Origin: CAZDXB01 sp964509335
Lineage (GTDB): Bacteria > Bacteroidota > Ignavibacteria > Kapaibacteriales > UBA2268
Length of the DNA: 64,000 bases
Direction of reading: 5' to 3'
Assembly (NCBI GenBank): GCA_964509335.1
Contig: CAZDXB010000006.1
Coordinates: 78,680-142,679, forward strand
Both the position numbers and the translations under genes were made by a program. Under the pieces are notes generated by a model. The model was not told the origin of the DNA. It made no database searches and worked only from the letters and a program-made list of their open reading frames with translations. Shown here in pieces: positions 46,482-55,819 of the stretch (positions are counted from its first letter, which is position 1; the number at the start of each line of letters is the position of its first letter).

Positions 46482-46895
46482 ATGAGTCGTATATCAATCG
46501 TATGTTTTTCAATTCTCTTCTTGGCGGCGGCGATAGCCGCAATGCCGTCTTGCAACGAGAGCGGTATTAGTTCGAACAGAGAAGTGGTTTTTCCCGATTC
46601 TAACGTTAGTTTTCAGGAACACGTTCAGCCGTTCTTGCAAGTCAAGTGCGCGTATCAAGGATGCCACAGCGCCGAGACAAGAGCCGGCGGCAGGAGAATG
46701 GACGATTATTTTGCGCTGTTTGAAACCTACAACAACGGTCTGGTCATTCCCGGAAAGCCGGAAGAAAGCAGGATAGTACAAGTTATGAGAAGAAATCCGC
46801 CGCATCTTGGCTATCGTTTTCCTTACGATTATTTCACGGAAAATCATATTCAGGGAATAATTACTTGGATTGAGGAAGGAGCGGAATTTAATTGA
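46482..46895 (+). CDS. Small exported cytochrome-c-like protein with CX4CH motif
   Basis: About 137 residues from ATG 46482, which follows panB by four bases; the signal FSILFLAAAIAAMPSC may be cleaved as a lipoprotein. The motif CAYQGCH has four residues between the cysteines instead of two, then PGKPEESRIVQVMRR, a layout known from PSCyt1-like domains in Bacteroidota and related phyla. Whether haem is bound is unknown. Link with panB is probably only transcriptional. Confidence 0.72.
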   Translation: MSRISIVCFSILFLAAAIAAMPSCNESGISSNREVVFPDSNVSFQEHVQPFLQVKCAYQGCHSAETRAGGRRMDDYFALFETYNNGLVIPGKPEESRIVQVMRRNPPHLGYRFPYDYFTENHIQGIITWIEEGAEFN

Positions 46896-46995
46896 TTTTG
46901 TCTTTAAAAGTATCAAAAAATTTCTTTTATTTGTCGCGGAGTTTGTTTTAAATACGCTAATAATTTTTTATTATAAACTTTAAAGGAGTTAAGCT

Positions 46996-47988
46996 ATGAA
47001 AAAGGTTGCGATTTTCTTTTTATCTTTATTCTTAATCGCTCTGTTTTGGAATTGTTCCGGAGAGAAAAAGAGCGTCGAGATTGAAAGTTACGACAAGCAC
47101 GAAGACCAAGTTACCGATTTCTCGTTGATATATCCGAGCAATTGGTTTACGCAGAAATTCCCGGGTTCGAGATTTCTCGCTTTTACCGACAAAGCCGTTA
47201 AGAAGAGATTTGTTCGTTACGCCCCCAAAGGAACGGTGGGAGCTAAAATTGAAATTTTGGTAACTAAATTGGATTCTAACGTTACTTTTGATTCGGCTAT
47301 GAACAATAAGATATTTCAAAAGGAAGTATATTCGGAACCGAAAGAGATAACAATCGACGGCGTTGCCGCCTTAAAACAAACCTACAATTTTGAATTGGAA
47401 GACGGTCCTTTCCACGGCGAAGTTTATTACGCCACTAAGGACAGCGATATGGTTACGACTATATATTTCGAAGCTTTTTCGGGAATGTTTAAAGCTTATC
47501 AAGATTGCTTCGACACCGTGCTCGCTTCAATTAAATTAGCGACGAAGCCGAAGGGACCCGACACCGTTTATCAAAAGGAAGAAGCGTCGCCCCCGTCCGA
47601 AAATTTAGTTAGAAAGAGCGGTAAAGGTTGGTCTATGGGGATACCGGAGAATTTCGAAAAGGAAAGAGGAATGTTCGTGGGTAAACGCCGCGGCGATTGT
47701 TTCATTAGAGTGGACATTTACGACGCTCCTAAAGCCAACGACATAGAAAAATTGGCTAAAGGCAACAGCAATAAAGTTGACGGAGCCGGAAAACTCATAG
47801 GACTGACTATTAACGGCGAGGAATCCGTTATGTTTCCTTACAAGCCGTCGGGCAAAGTAACGGGCGAAATGTATTTCTTCTTGAAGAACGATAAGCTATA
47901 TAGAATCACATTGAATTGGTTCAACGGCGAGGAAGAGCTATACAAACCGGTCTTCCGCAAATGCGTCAGAACGTTTAAGATAAAGTAG
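46996..47988 (+). CDS. Hypothetical lipoprotein with two PsbP-like domains
   Basis: 330 residues. The signal peptide ends at FWNC (lipobox-like). Two halves (about 35-175 and 200-330) look related: each starts with a phrase such as LIYPSNWFTQKF or MGIPENFEKERG and continues with beta strands and a Tyr/Phe-rich end, as in PsbP/DcrB-type domains. No enzymatic motif seen. AAGGAG precedes the ATG and a strong terminator follows, so it is monocistronic. Confidence 0.65.
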   Translation: MKKVAIFFLSLFLIALFWNCSGEKKSVEIESYDKHEDQVTDFSLIYPSNWFTQKFPGSRFLAFTDKAVKKRFVRYAPKGTVGAKIEILVTKLDSNVTFDSAMNNKIFQKEVYSEPKEITIDGVAALKQTYNFELEDGPFHGEVYYATKDSDMVTTIYFEAFSGMFKAYQDCFDTVLASIKLATKPKGPDTVYQKEEASPPSENLVRKSGKGWSMGIPENFEKERGMFVGKRRGDCFIRVDIYDAPKANDIEKLAKGNSNKVDGAGKLIGLTINGEESVMFPYKPSGKVTGEMYFFLKNDKLYRITLNWFNGEEELYKPVFRKCVRTFKIK

Positions 47989-48016
47989 GACATAGTATTC
48001 TCCTGCGATATAGATA

Positions 48017-48050
48017 AACCGCCTCTCGATTTTGGGAGGCGGTTTTTTTT
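48017..48050 (+). terminator. Rho-independent terminator
   Basis: Stem AACCGCCTC / GAGGCGGTT followed by eight T. Confidence 0.9.
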
Positions 48051-48092
48051 ACGATATCTTCAGTTTCTCGAAGATTCTAGTCTTTTGAAGAT

Positions 48093-49256
48093 TTATAGAT
48101 ATACAATCCGCTGGAATACACCCCCCGAATTCGCTTTCAAAATAACGAAATAAACGCCCGAGGAAAACGGGTATAGATTCGCTTGGATGGTCGTTTCGCC
48201 TTTGGGAATCGCTCCTTGATATAAAGTCTTGAGTTTTGCGCCGGCGTAGTTGTATAGCTCGATTGTCGCTCGGTCGTTTTCTTTCGCCGTTATTAGTATT
48301 GTTAGCGTTCCGTTGGCGAATATAGTATTTAGTCTGTAGTTATCTTTTTTTACTTTTTTTTTTACGCTGGAACCGGTTCGCTCGTAATAATATAGTTTCG
48401 GTTCTATTTTGAAGCGTCCGGCTTCGCTCAGGGTGTAGTAGCCGGCGGCGCCCGCGTCCCAGCAGACGGCTTCGCCTTGGGGTTCGGGACGATACTCGAC
48501 TTCTCGAGGTTCCGAGGAGAGAGCTTCTTTTATTGCTTGTCCTTTGACGCGTTTATAATAATACATTTTGAAGTATGTTTTAATCAGTATTTCCGAGCCG
48601 TCCCGCGTAATGTCGGAGGCGGTTACGCCCGAACCCTCGAATCCTTCGTAGCCGAAAGGCAAAGTCGTTATAAATTCAGCTGTTGTAATGGTGTCGGTCG
48701 ATTGCGGATGTTTTAATCTATATACGCGAACGTTTTCTTCGCGCTTGCTAATGACGTAAATGTTTTTGGTCGTCGGTTCGACGAAAAGCGCTTCGGCGTC
48801 TCGGGAGCCGTCTGGATATGCGTATTCTATTGTTTCGACTTGTTCAATTGTAATAGTAGAATCTGTTTTGCCGTTTAGCGTCGGTTCTTTTATTTTGTAG
48901 ATTTTTCTCGTCGCGTAGCGGGCGTCGTTGTCGCCTATGTCGCCGATATATAAATAGCTCGCGTTTTCGTCCCGCCCCCAAGCTATATCTTCTACGTCTT
49001 TCGCGTTTGGAACGTTTAGGGCGAACTTTCCAATGATTTCGCAGTCTAAATTTATGGCGAAAAGATTTGCGTTGTTGTCGTTGTGCGTCCAAAGTATGTT
49101 CGCGTTTTTTTCGCTCGCCGCCAAACCGGACGCTTCGCTAACGACGGAGATATCGACCGTTCCGAGTTCCTTCGGTCCGTTGAATTCCGGAGGATTTGAC
49201 AGAACGACAATCGTCCAGAAGAATATCAATATTAGCGACTTAACAAATAATCTCAT
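48093..49256 (-). CDS. Secreted beta-propeller-like protein with sorting domain
   Basis: 387 residues with a signal peptide (LILIFFWTIVVLSNP). The main part has propeller-like phrases: EASGLAASEKNANILWTHND, DVEDIAWG, YLYIGDIGDND, DAEALFVEP, IYVISKRE, and EGFEGSGVTASDI. The last about 75 residues (NYRLNTIFANGTLTILI...SSGVYFVILKA) resemble a type IX/Por sorting domain. Function unknown; phytase-like or SdiA-regulated-type propellers are comparable in outline. Convergent with the lipoprotein gene before it. Confidence 0.68.
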   Translation of the reverse strand: MRLFVKSLILIFFWTIVVLSNPPEFNGPKELGTVDISVVSEASGLAASEKNANILWTHNDNNANLFAINLDCEIIGKFALNVPNAKDVEDIAWGRDENASYLYIGDIGDNDARYATRKIYKIKEPTLNGKTDSTITIEQVETIEYAYPDGSRDAEALFVEPTTKNIYVISKREENVRVYRLKHPQSTDTITTAEFITTLPFGYEGFEGSGVTASDITRDGSEILIKTYFKMYYYKRVKGQAIKEALSSEPREVEYRPEPQGEAVCWDAGAAGYYTLSEAGRFKIEPKLYYYERTGSSVKKKVKKDNYRLNTIFANGTLTILITAKENDRATIELYNYAGAKLKTLYQGAIPKGETTIQANLYPFSSGVYFVILKANSGGVFQRIVYL

Positions 49257-49367
49257 TTTTGCTTTTATTATTTTTTTTGTTTCGCGTTTCTTTTATATTG
49301 AAATATAAGGAATTTTACGAGATATTGGGAGAAGATAAAAGGTTGTTTAAGTAACTGGCGCCGTAAC

Positions 49368-49397
49368 TCATTCCCAAATTACAATTTGGGAATGAGG
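49368..49397. repeat. 30-base palindrome
   Basis: Arms of 14 bases (CTCATTCCCAAATT and its complement) around AC, within the gap between two divergent genes, so it is not a simple terminator. Same class as the other dispersed palindromes of the window. Confidence 0.55.
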
Positions 49398-49507
49398 ATA
49401 AGATGACTACTCGTTTCTATGCGCGGTTTTTTCCGCCTCAGAGCTGACGGAACGAGCATAAAGATAAAAGATACTTCAAATTTATAAATAAAAATACGGG
49501 GGAAAAG

Positions 49508-50941
49508 ATGAGAGAAAAATTAAAGCAAGTAACGCCTTTTATTTGGGAAATCGAGAAAGAAGGGACGATGCGAGTTCCGGCGCGTTTGTTTTCGAGCGAG
49601 GAGATGCTTCCGATTATCGAGAACGACCGTTCTTTATGGCAGTTGAGCAATACGGCGACGCTTCCGGGAATACAGAATTTTGCGTTGGCTATGCCGGACG
49701 TTCACGAAGGCTACGGTTTTCCGATTGGGGGAGTGGTCGCCAACGATTTGGACGACGGCGTAATATCCCCCGGCGGCATTGGATACGACATTAATTGCGG
49801 AATCCGAGTTCTGAAATCCAAATTCGATTACGATGAAATCAAAACGAAAATAGGTCATTTGTCAAAGGAAATATACAGGAACGTTCCGTCGGGCGTAGGT
49901 AAGGGCGGTCCGATAAAACTTGTGAAAGACGACATAAATCGCGTTTTAAGAGACGGTTGCAAGTGGGCGTTGAAGGAAGGCTACGCTAACGCGGAGGATT
50001 TGGAACATATGGAATCGAACGGAACGATGCAAACAGCCGACCCCGACGCCGTGTCGAACAGAGCGAAAGATCGCGGAAGCAATCAGCTCGGAACGATGGG
50101 AGCGGGAAACCATTTCGTTGAAATCGACGTCGTTGACGAGGTATTAGACGAAGAAGCGGATCGAGCGTTCGGATTGAGAAAGAACCAAGTCGTTATTCAA
50201 ATTCACACAGGCTCTCGCGGTTTAGGGCATCAAGTCGCGACGGATTATATTAAAGTGATGGTTTCGAACGTTAAAAAATACGGAATTAACTTGCCGGATA
50301 GAGAACTGTCCTGCGTTCCAATATCCTCGCCGGAGGGCAAACGGTATTTCGCGGCTATGTCGGCGGCGGCTAATTACGCTTGGACGAACAGGCAGTTAAT
50401 AACGTGGGAGACGCGCAAGGCGTGGAAGAACGTATTCGGCGATTCGGGCGGACAATTGAGCTTATTATACGACGTAGCTCACAATATCGCTAAGATGGAG
50501 GAACACACTATCAATAATCAAAAGAAGAAAGTACTCGTGCACAGGAAAGGCGCGACGAGAGCTTTTCCTGCGAACCATAGAGAAACGCCTAAGAAATATA
50601 AAGCGGTAGGACAGCCGGTATTAATCCCCGGTAGTATGGGAACGGGTTCGTATATATTAGTCGGCTTGCCGGGGGCGATGGATTTGACGTTCGGTTCGGC
50701 TTGCCACGGTTCGGGCAGGACGATGTCCAGAAGCGCGGCTAGAAAGAAAGTCCGCGGCGAGCATATAAGAGACGAAATGAGAGGAAAAGGCATAGCGGTT
50801 GAGTCCGGCTCGATGCGCGGTTTAGCGGAGGAATCGCCTATAGCTTATAAAGACGTGAATTCGGTCGTTAACGTCGTCGAGCAAGCGGGAATTGCTAAAA
50901 GAGTCGTTAAATTAAAGCCGTTGGGAGTTACGAAGGGGTAA
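49508..50941 (+). CDS. rtcB: RNA-splicing ligase RtcB
   Basis: 477 residues, no intein. Metal and guanylylation motifs of RtcB are clear: MPDVHEGYGFPIGGV, GGIGYDINCGIRVL, GAGNHFVEI, HTGSRGLGHQ, and the C-terminal HGSGRTMSRSAARK containing the histidine that takes GMP. It joins 2',3'-cyclic-phosphate and 5'-OH RNA ends. No archease or RtcA gene is adjacent. GGGGGAAAAG precedes the ATG. Confidence 0.95.
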   Translation: MREKLKQVTPFIWEIEKEGTMRVPARLFSSEEMLPIIENDRSLWQLSNTATLPGIQNFALAMPDVHEGYGFPIGGVVANDLDDGVISPGGIGYDINCGIRVLKSKFDYDEIKTKIGHLSKEIYRNVPSGVGKGGPIKLVKDDINRVLRDGCKWALKEGYANAEDLEHMESNGTMQTADPDAVSNRAKDRGSNQLGTMGAGNHFVEIDVVDEVLDEEADRAFGLRKNQVVIQIHTGSRGLGHQVATDYIKVMVSNVKKYGINLPDRELSCVPISSPEGKRYFAAMSAAANYAWTNRQLITWETRKAWKNVFGDSGGQLSLLYDVAHNIAKMEEHTINNQKKKVLVHRKGATRAFPANHRETPKKYKAVGQPVLIPGSMGTGSYILVGLPGAMDLTFGSACHGSGRTMSRSAARKKVRGEHIRDEMRGKGIAVESGSMRGLAEESPIAYKDVNSVVNVVEQAGIAKRVVKLKPLGVTKG

Positions 50942-51160
50942 ACGCGCGAAAGAAATATTTTTATTTTGATTTTATGAAACTTGTTAATAATCCCCGTTGC
51001 ATTTACGCAATATATTTGATAATTTCGCGTTTGAGCGTTTAATTAATTATATTATAAAATTATCGAGAGTTGATTTATAAAATATTTCAAGAAAACGCTC
51101 AAAAGCATTGAAGTATATTGACTTATGTTGAACAAAAGCGTAATAGCCATAAATAAATAA

Positions 51161-51808
51161 ATGGATAGAAGAAGTTTCCTTAATTTTGGAGCGATTGCTT
51201 TACTCAGCGGGGGATTTGCAACGTCTTTAGCGAGAAAGAAAGCGTTTGCGACTAGTGGGATAATTGACGAATCTTTTTTAATAGAAACAGTTACGGATAA
51301 GCCGAATTTAACCGCGAAATTAATTTCAGAAGTATTGACGAGGCGTTTTAAAATGCCATCGAGCTTTTCTCAAAGCGTTTTAATTGGACAATACAAAGCG
51401 GATATAGCCTGCGTTCTGGATAATAAACTACTTAACTTTTATCAATCGGATATGTCGTTGGCGGACGATTTAAGGAAGGTAGTTAAGAAGCTAAGGTTTC
51501 CGAGGAATATTGAAAATCCGATACTTTTGAGTTTCAGAAGCGCGACGTATTATCCTAAATCCAAATACGCTAATGTATTTGTTAATAACGAATTAAAGAA
51601 AAAAATCAACCTGAACGAAAATATTAGCTCCGAAAGGGTTAAGACAAATAAAGGCGAGCTTTATTTAAGAGTAGAAAACGGAAAGGCAAAAGCCGTCGAA
51701 TCGTCCTGTAAATACAAAACTTGCGTTAAACAAGGCGAGATAGAACATTGCGGCGACAATATTATTTGCATTCCCAACGGCGTAAGGATTTCTATTAGCG
51801 CTGAATAA
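51161..51808 (+). CDS. Tat-exported protein with C-terminal NusG domain II-like fold
   Basis: 215 residues. The N-terminus MDRRSFLNFGAIALLSGG is a good twin-arginine signal (RRSFL). The middle is unassigned. The C-terminus (about 140-213) has a beta domain ending with ESSCKYKTCVKQGEIEHCGD and CIPNGVRISI, the cysteine-bearing NusG_II pattern found in exported proteins often linked to flavin/Rnf systems. No Rnf genes are near. The convergent neighbour is ccmB. Confidence 0.75.
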   Translation: MDRRSFLNFGAIALLSGGFATSLARKKAFATSGIIDESFLIETVTDKPNLTAKLISEVLTRRFKMPSSFSQSVLIGQYKADIACVLDNKLLNFYQSDMSLADDLRKVVKKLRFPRNIENPILLSFRSATYYPKSKYANVFVNNELKKKINLNENISSERVKTNKGELYLRVENGKAKAVESSCKYKTCVKQGEIEHCGDNIICIPNGVRISISAE

Positions 51809-51828
51809 TTAACGGTGTATATAGGTTA

Positions 51829-52503
51829 TTAATCCCATACAATATCAAATAGAACGTAGGAAATTGATATAATCGCTCCGGAATAAAAAGCGATAAAGAG
51901 AAAATCCGTGTAAATTGAGGAGAGTTCAACTCCTTCGCAAGCGGCGAGAGTCGTTTCGACGCCGATGAGTATTACGGGCAGTATAGCGGGAAAAGCTAGA
52001 ACTGCGAACAACGAGCTTTTAGCTCTCGCTTGAGCGACAATAGCGGATATAATAGTGGCGACCGACGCAATTCCCGCGCCCCCGAGATATATTGACAATA
52101 CAAAAGAGCCAACCGACGCTATTTGGAAATCGCTGAAGAACAGCAAAAATAACAAAGCGGAAAGCGTATTTATCGAAATAGCCAATATTATGTTAAACAA
52201 CAACTTGCCGAAGTAAACAGCTCCGTTCGTAGCGGTTATTTTCAAGTATAAACTTGTTTGTCTTTCTTCTTCTGAAACGAAACTTTTTGATAGTCCGGTA
52301 GTTAAGCCAAAAAACATTATTATCCATAAAAGTGCGGCGTAAGCTTGGGCGCTAAGTCGAACGTCGCCGATAGCGAACAAAGCCGCCGCCAAAGACGATA
52401 AAACAAATAAAGCGACCGCGGAAATACCGTATCGGGTTTTGAACTCGCTTCTTACGTCTTTGCCAAAGACGGCTAAAGTCCTTGTCGCTTTTGAAAACGC
52501 CAT
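51829..52503 (-). CDS. ccmB: CcmB-like haem exporter membrane protein
   Basis: 224 residues with six helices. Segments such as FGKDVRSEFKTRYGIS, EEERQTSLYLKITATNGAVYFGKLLFN and FAVLAFPAILPVILIGVE match CcmB, the ABC permease of cytochrome c maturation. No ccmA, ccmC or ccmF is adjacent. Start is 8 bases after the preceding gene, so it is the last gene of a three-gene minus-strand unit. It could serve maturation of the multihaem cytochrome encoded in this window. Confidence 0.85.
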   Translation of the reverse strand: MAFSKATRTLAVFGKDVRSEFKTRYGISAVALFVLSSLAAALFAIGDVRLSAQAYAALLWIIMFFGLTTGLSKSFVSEEERQTSLYLKITATNGAVYFGKLLFNIILAISINTLSALLFLLFFSDFQIASVGSFVLSIYLGGAGIASVATIISAIVAQARAKSSLFAVLAFPAILPVILIGVETTLAACEGVELSSIYTDFLFIAFYSGAIISISYVLFDIVWD

Positions 52504-52510
52504 ATCAGCT

Positions 52511-54895
52511 TTAGAATAATATTCTGTATTTAAAACCTAGCTTAAGGCTAAATCTGTGTAAATTCCAGTCGCCGTCGTCGATTAAATCAAGGAAATTATA
52601 TCGATAGGCGGTTTCAGCGAATACCGCGTATCTATAGTCGATTTCGTAGTTGAAGCCCGCTCCCAGAAGAACGCCGAGGTTGATTGGTCTTAGCGAACTT
52701 AGTTCGTCGGGAGCGTTTGCGGGAGTTTTTTCGCGCTTTCCGCTGCTTCCGTAAATTAAACCGTCGGGGGAAGCTATTCTACGTTTTATTATTGCGTTGT
52801 CGAATAGTTTTGCAGACAAGTTGAGACCGCCTAATAGATAAACCTGATTCTTAAAATAGTATTCGAAAAGGAAATCGGCATCCAAATATAAAGAGGAAAA
52901 ATCTAGCGTCGTTTCTTCTTGGAAAATCTGGAATCCGTTATTTGACTCGTCTCTTCTTCTGCTTGTCGAAGAATCAGGAGAGGATAAAAACGCCGGTGAG
53001 TTCAAAAAAGATAGCCTTGCGGAAATGACAGCGTTCGGTTGTAGTTGCCTCGAAATGAGAAATCCGCCGTAACCGCCGAATGAAAACGCTTCGGAAAATT
53101 TGCCGTAAGCGTTTAAGCCGCCAGTATTAATAAAGTCGGTCGAATGATAATTCGCCGTAAGTTCTCCGAACGCGCCGATAAATAAACCGGGGTCAACTTC
53201 GCAACTGTGAAGGCTGTCGGTTAGATAAAACGCGTATGATTTTTGTTCTTGGTCGAAATTGTAGCATACCGTTATCTCGGCTTGATTAAGCGCGGCGTCG
53301 ACCGCTTTGAACTCAATTTTGCTCGGCTCTCCTTCTTTTATCGGGGCGAGCGGTATAACTACTTGAGGCGCGCCGTCGTCGATTTTAGGAATATCGGTTT
53401 CTACTCCGTAATTTTTCAGTATTCTAACGTTCATTAAACCTTTGTCATCGGTTCTGTCGTCTCTAATAATCAAATGATATAACGAATCTAAAAAAACTAT
53501 TTCGGCGGTAGGGGGAAAAAAGTCGTCTTCAACCTGATATTGAATAAACGATTGACCGCCCATAGTTCCGTAAGCGTCGTAGGAGTCGTTTCTATCAACG
53601 CCTTTGTATCCGAAACCGTATGAATACATTCCGAAAGGCTCGTCGCAAGTTAATCGATGCGTGCCGAAGGGAATTTCTAATGAAGCAATCGAATATCTGC
53701 TTTGCCCTAATCTTGTGAATTCATCTTCGTCGATAGATGAACCATTGAGTTCTAATGACCCGATTTCGTTGTTTGGGGCGACTACGTTTATTATGTGATG
53801 CCAAGCGCCGTTTACGGGCGTGGCAAATCTGTATGATTTTAAAAATTGCTGAGTCGGACTAACTAATATCATCATAGGGTCGCCGACCATATCGCCGTCG
53901 CTGAATCCGTGCGAATACTGAGCGACTAGCGACGGTTTAGTCGTAGCAATTTGAATGTCTCTATTTTCTCTGGCTTCGTAGAATTTGCCGGCTTGTAAAG
54001 TCGTTCTTAATTTGCCGTTGATAAATAGCTTAGTGTCGGGACTGTGCGCTAACACTCTATATGTGTGTCTTTTGCGAGATTTGAATTTTCCAAGATAAAA
54101 ATGTCTGCCCCAAGAAGAAACGGGCGGTAACTGCTCTACTAAGTGGTTGCAGGCGACTGTGTCGGGCGGCACGTAAGCGCATTGATGGCCGCTGAATACG
54201 GCAATATTTTTGTCGGCTTTAATGTGCGTTCCCGTTAAGTCGCACTCCGAAAACGGTTGATATTTCGGCAGTATCTGGTAAACTTGCCCCCGATTTAACC
54301 TAATAGTGTGGTCTATTCCTTTTGGATAGTTGTTGGTGTTGACCGAAGGAGCTATAGTTACTTTTGTGTTATTTTCGAGCGCTATAATCGCTATTTGAGA
54401 CAGAAGACCGGCTGATTCTCCGTAACAAAGCGCTCTATATTCTTTTCCCAAAACTTTAACGGGTAAGCCGAGGTAAGTGTCGGTTGTTTGGAATCGTCGG
54501 TTCAGTCCGTAAACGGATATGGGATTGTCGGAAGTGATATGGACCGCTTTTTTAACTATTTCTTCGCCTTTCGTTATTTCAGCTTCCGGCGATATTTTTA
54601 TATTAACGACCGAACCGCCTGGAACTAAGGTGTCCATTTTGAATCTGAAATCTTTGATTTCTACCTTAACATTAGCGTCGTTGTCAGCCGTTAGAAAAAG
54701 CTCTAAGATTAATCTGTCCGAAGAAGAATTGCCCGTTTCTTTATAATTTCTTTGGAAGCAGAGCCAAAACTCCGTTCCGACGGGATTCTTTATTACTTTC
54801 TCGACTCGTTTTTCGACGCTGTCTTGTTGCGCCGATAAAGCAATCGGGAAAATTGCGGCTATTATTACAATTAATATTTTTTTCGAGTCTATCAT
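52511..54895 (-). CDS. IgGFc-binding-domain protein with C-terminal outer-membrane barrel
   Basis: 794 residues with a signal peptide (ILIVIIAAIFPIALSAQ). Residues about 35-460 resemble the IgGFc-binding N-terminal domain (PVGTEFWLCFQRNY; HITSDNPISVYGLN; QLPPVSSWGRHFYLG; VAQYSHGFSDGD). Then a short beta domain, and from about 585 to the end a barrel-like region of alternating strands finishing in HRFSLKLGFKYRILF, with a terminal Phe as in outer-membrane proteins. Probably a surface adhesin or host/particle-binding protein. Start lies 3 bases past the preceding stop. Confidence 0.78.
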   Translation of the reverse strand: MIDSKKILIVIIAAIFPIALSAQQDSVEKRVEKVIKNPVGTEFWLCFQRNYKETGNSSSDRLILELFLTADNDANVKVEIKDFRFKMDTLVPGGSVVNIKISPEAEITKGEEIVKKAVHITSDNPISVYGLNRRFQTTDTYLGLPVKVLGKEYRALCYGESAGLLSQIAIIALENNTKVTIAPSVNTNNYPKGIDHTIRLNRGQVYQILPKYQPFSECDLTGTHIKADKNIAVFSGHQCAYVPPDTVACNHLVEQLPPVSSWGRHFYLGKFKSRKRHTYRVLAHSPDTKLFINGKLRTTLQAGKFYEARENRDIQIATTKPSLVAQYSHGFSDGDMVGDPMMILVSPTQQFLKSYRFATPVNGAWHHIINVVAPNNEIGSLELNGSSIDEDEFTRLGQSRYSIASLEIPFGTHRLTCDEPFGMYSYGFGYKGVDRNDSYDAYGTMGGQSFIQYQVEDDFFPPTAEIVFLDSLYHLIIRDDRTDDKGLMNVRILKNYGVETDIPKIDDGAPQVVIPLAPIKEGEPSKIEFKAVDAALNQAEITVCYNFDQEQKSYAFYLTDSLHSCEVDPGLFIGAFGELTANYHSTDFINTGGLNAYGKFSEAFSFGGYGGFLISRQLQPNAVISARLSFLNSPAFLSSPDSSTSRRRDESNNGFQIFQEETTLDFSSLYLDADFLFEYYFKNQVYLLGGLNLSAKLFDNAIIKRRIASPDGLIYGSSGKREKTPANAPDELSSLRPINLGVLLGAGFNYEIDYRYAVFAETAYRYNFLDLIDDGDWNLHRFSLKLGFKYRILF

Positions 54896-54898
54896 TAT

Positions 54899-55744
54899 CT
54901 ATTTTAAGTAAATGAAATTTTGCGAATAAACTCCGTAATCGGTTATCATTACTAAATAATATTCCCCGCTGGCAAACTTCATATTGTCGGGCTTTAATTT
55001 TAGTTCGTATCTGCCTTTATCTAAGGATTGATTTAAGTCCGTAAGTTCTATTTTAGCGCCGTTTTTAGTAAATTCTAATTCTATCATTTCGCTAATTTCC
55101 TTGTGTGAAGCGACCATCCTGCCTTCGCTTGTGTATATAAATAGATTTATTTTAGTCGCTTTATTTAAACTGATTGGAAAGGTTGTTTCAAAATAGAATG
55201 GATTTTCAAAATTTTGTCCGATACCTTCCGGCGTTTTTCTATTTATCAGGTCTCCCAAAATTTTTATTTCGGCGGAATCCAGCTCGGCGTCCGTTATTTC
55301 TTCGTCGTTAATAAAAAGATGGGCGGGCGTAAGATACGTTATCGTATCGGGTCCTGCTAACGCCTCGACGTTTAGATAGCAAACAACTCCGTCCGCAACG
55401 TTTTGAACGTCTTCGCAGGAGATTTCAGCAAAAGATTCTTCCAAGTTGTCTAAATTTTTGACGAAATCGGGGTTAGGGCATTTCATTGCCGCGTTGGCGT
55501 CGCCTTCGGCGGATAGTATTTCTATGTTGAGAGCGTTAAAGTAAACGCTAAATTTAATTTTATCCGCTTCGGGGGCGTCGATTGTTCCGTAAACGGGAAT
55601 TTTGTAAACTAAGCCTCTTTTTAAAGTAGTATCGTTAATAGATAGCGAAGCCGCCGCCTCGCATACTTGAGCGGAGGATAGCGTAAATAAAACCAAAAAG
55701 GCGATTAACGCCGATACTCTCTGTTTAACTAGTTTTTCGCTCAA
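54899..55744 (-). CDS. Secreted protein, cohesin-like beta domain plus sorting-type C-terminus
   Basis: 281 residues. Signal peptide LIAFLVLFTLSSAQVCEA. Residues about 30-160 look like a cohesin/PKD-type beta sandwich (SLSINDTTLKRG; KIPVYGTIDAP; VYFNALNIEILSAEG). The last 95 residues (ENPFYFETTFPISLNKATK to GEYYLVMITDYG) resemble a type IX sorting domain. No enzyme motif. First gene of a unit with the IgGFc-domain protein and CcmB. Confidence 0.65.
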   Translation of the reverse strand: MSEKLVKQRVSALIAFLVLFTLSSAQVCEAAASLSINDTTLKRGLVYKIPVYGTIDAPEADKIKFSVYFNALNIEILSAEGDANAAMKCPNPDFVKNLDNLEESFAEISCEDVQNVADGVVCYLNVEALAGPDTITYLTPAHLFINDEEITDAELDSAEIKILGDLINRKTPEGIGQNFENPFYFETTFPISLNKATKINLFIYTSEGRMVASHKEISEMIELEFTKNGAKIELTDLNQSLDKGRYELKLKPDNMKFASGEYYLVMITDYGVYSQNFIYLK

Positions 55745-55819
55745 ACTTCATTCACGGTTAATTTTATTAATTTTTATTACTGCAAATATAGCGACAAGGC
55801 TAAGTCCATCAAAATAAAA

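Noticed and set aside
51010..51105. Long-range inverted repeat (GTTTGAGCGTTT / AAACGCTCAAAA)
   Set aside because: Short arms with a loop of about 50 bases in AT-rich sequence; could be chance.
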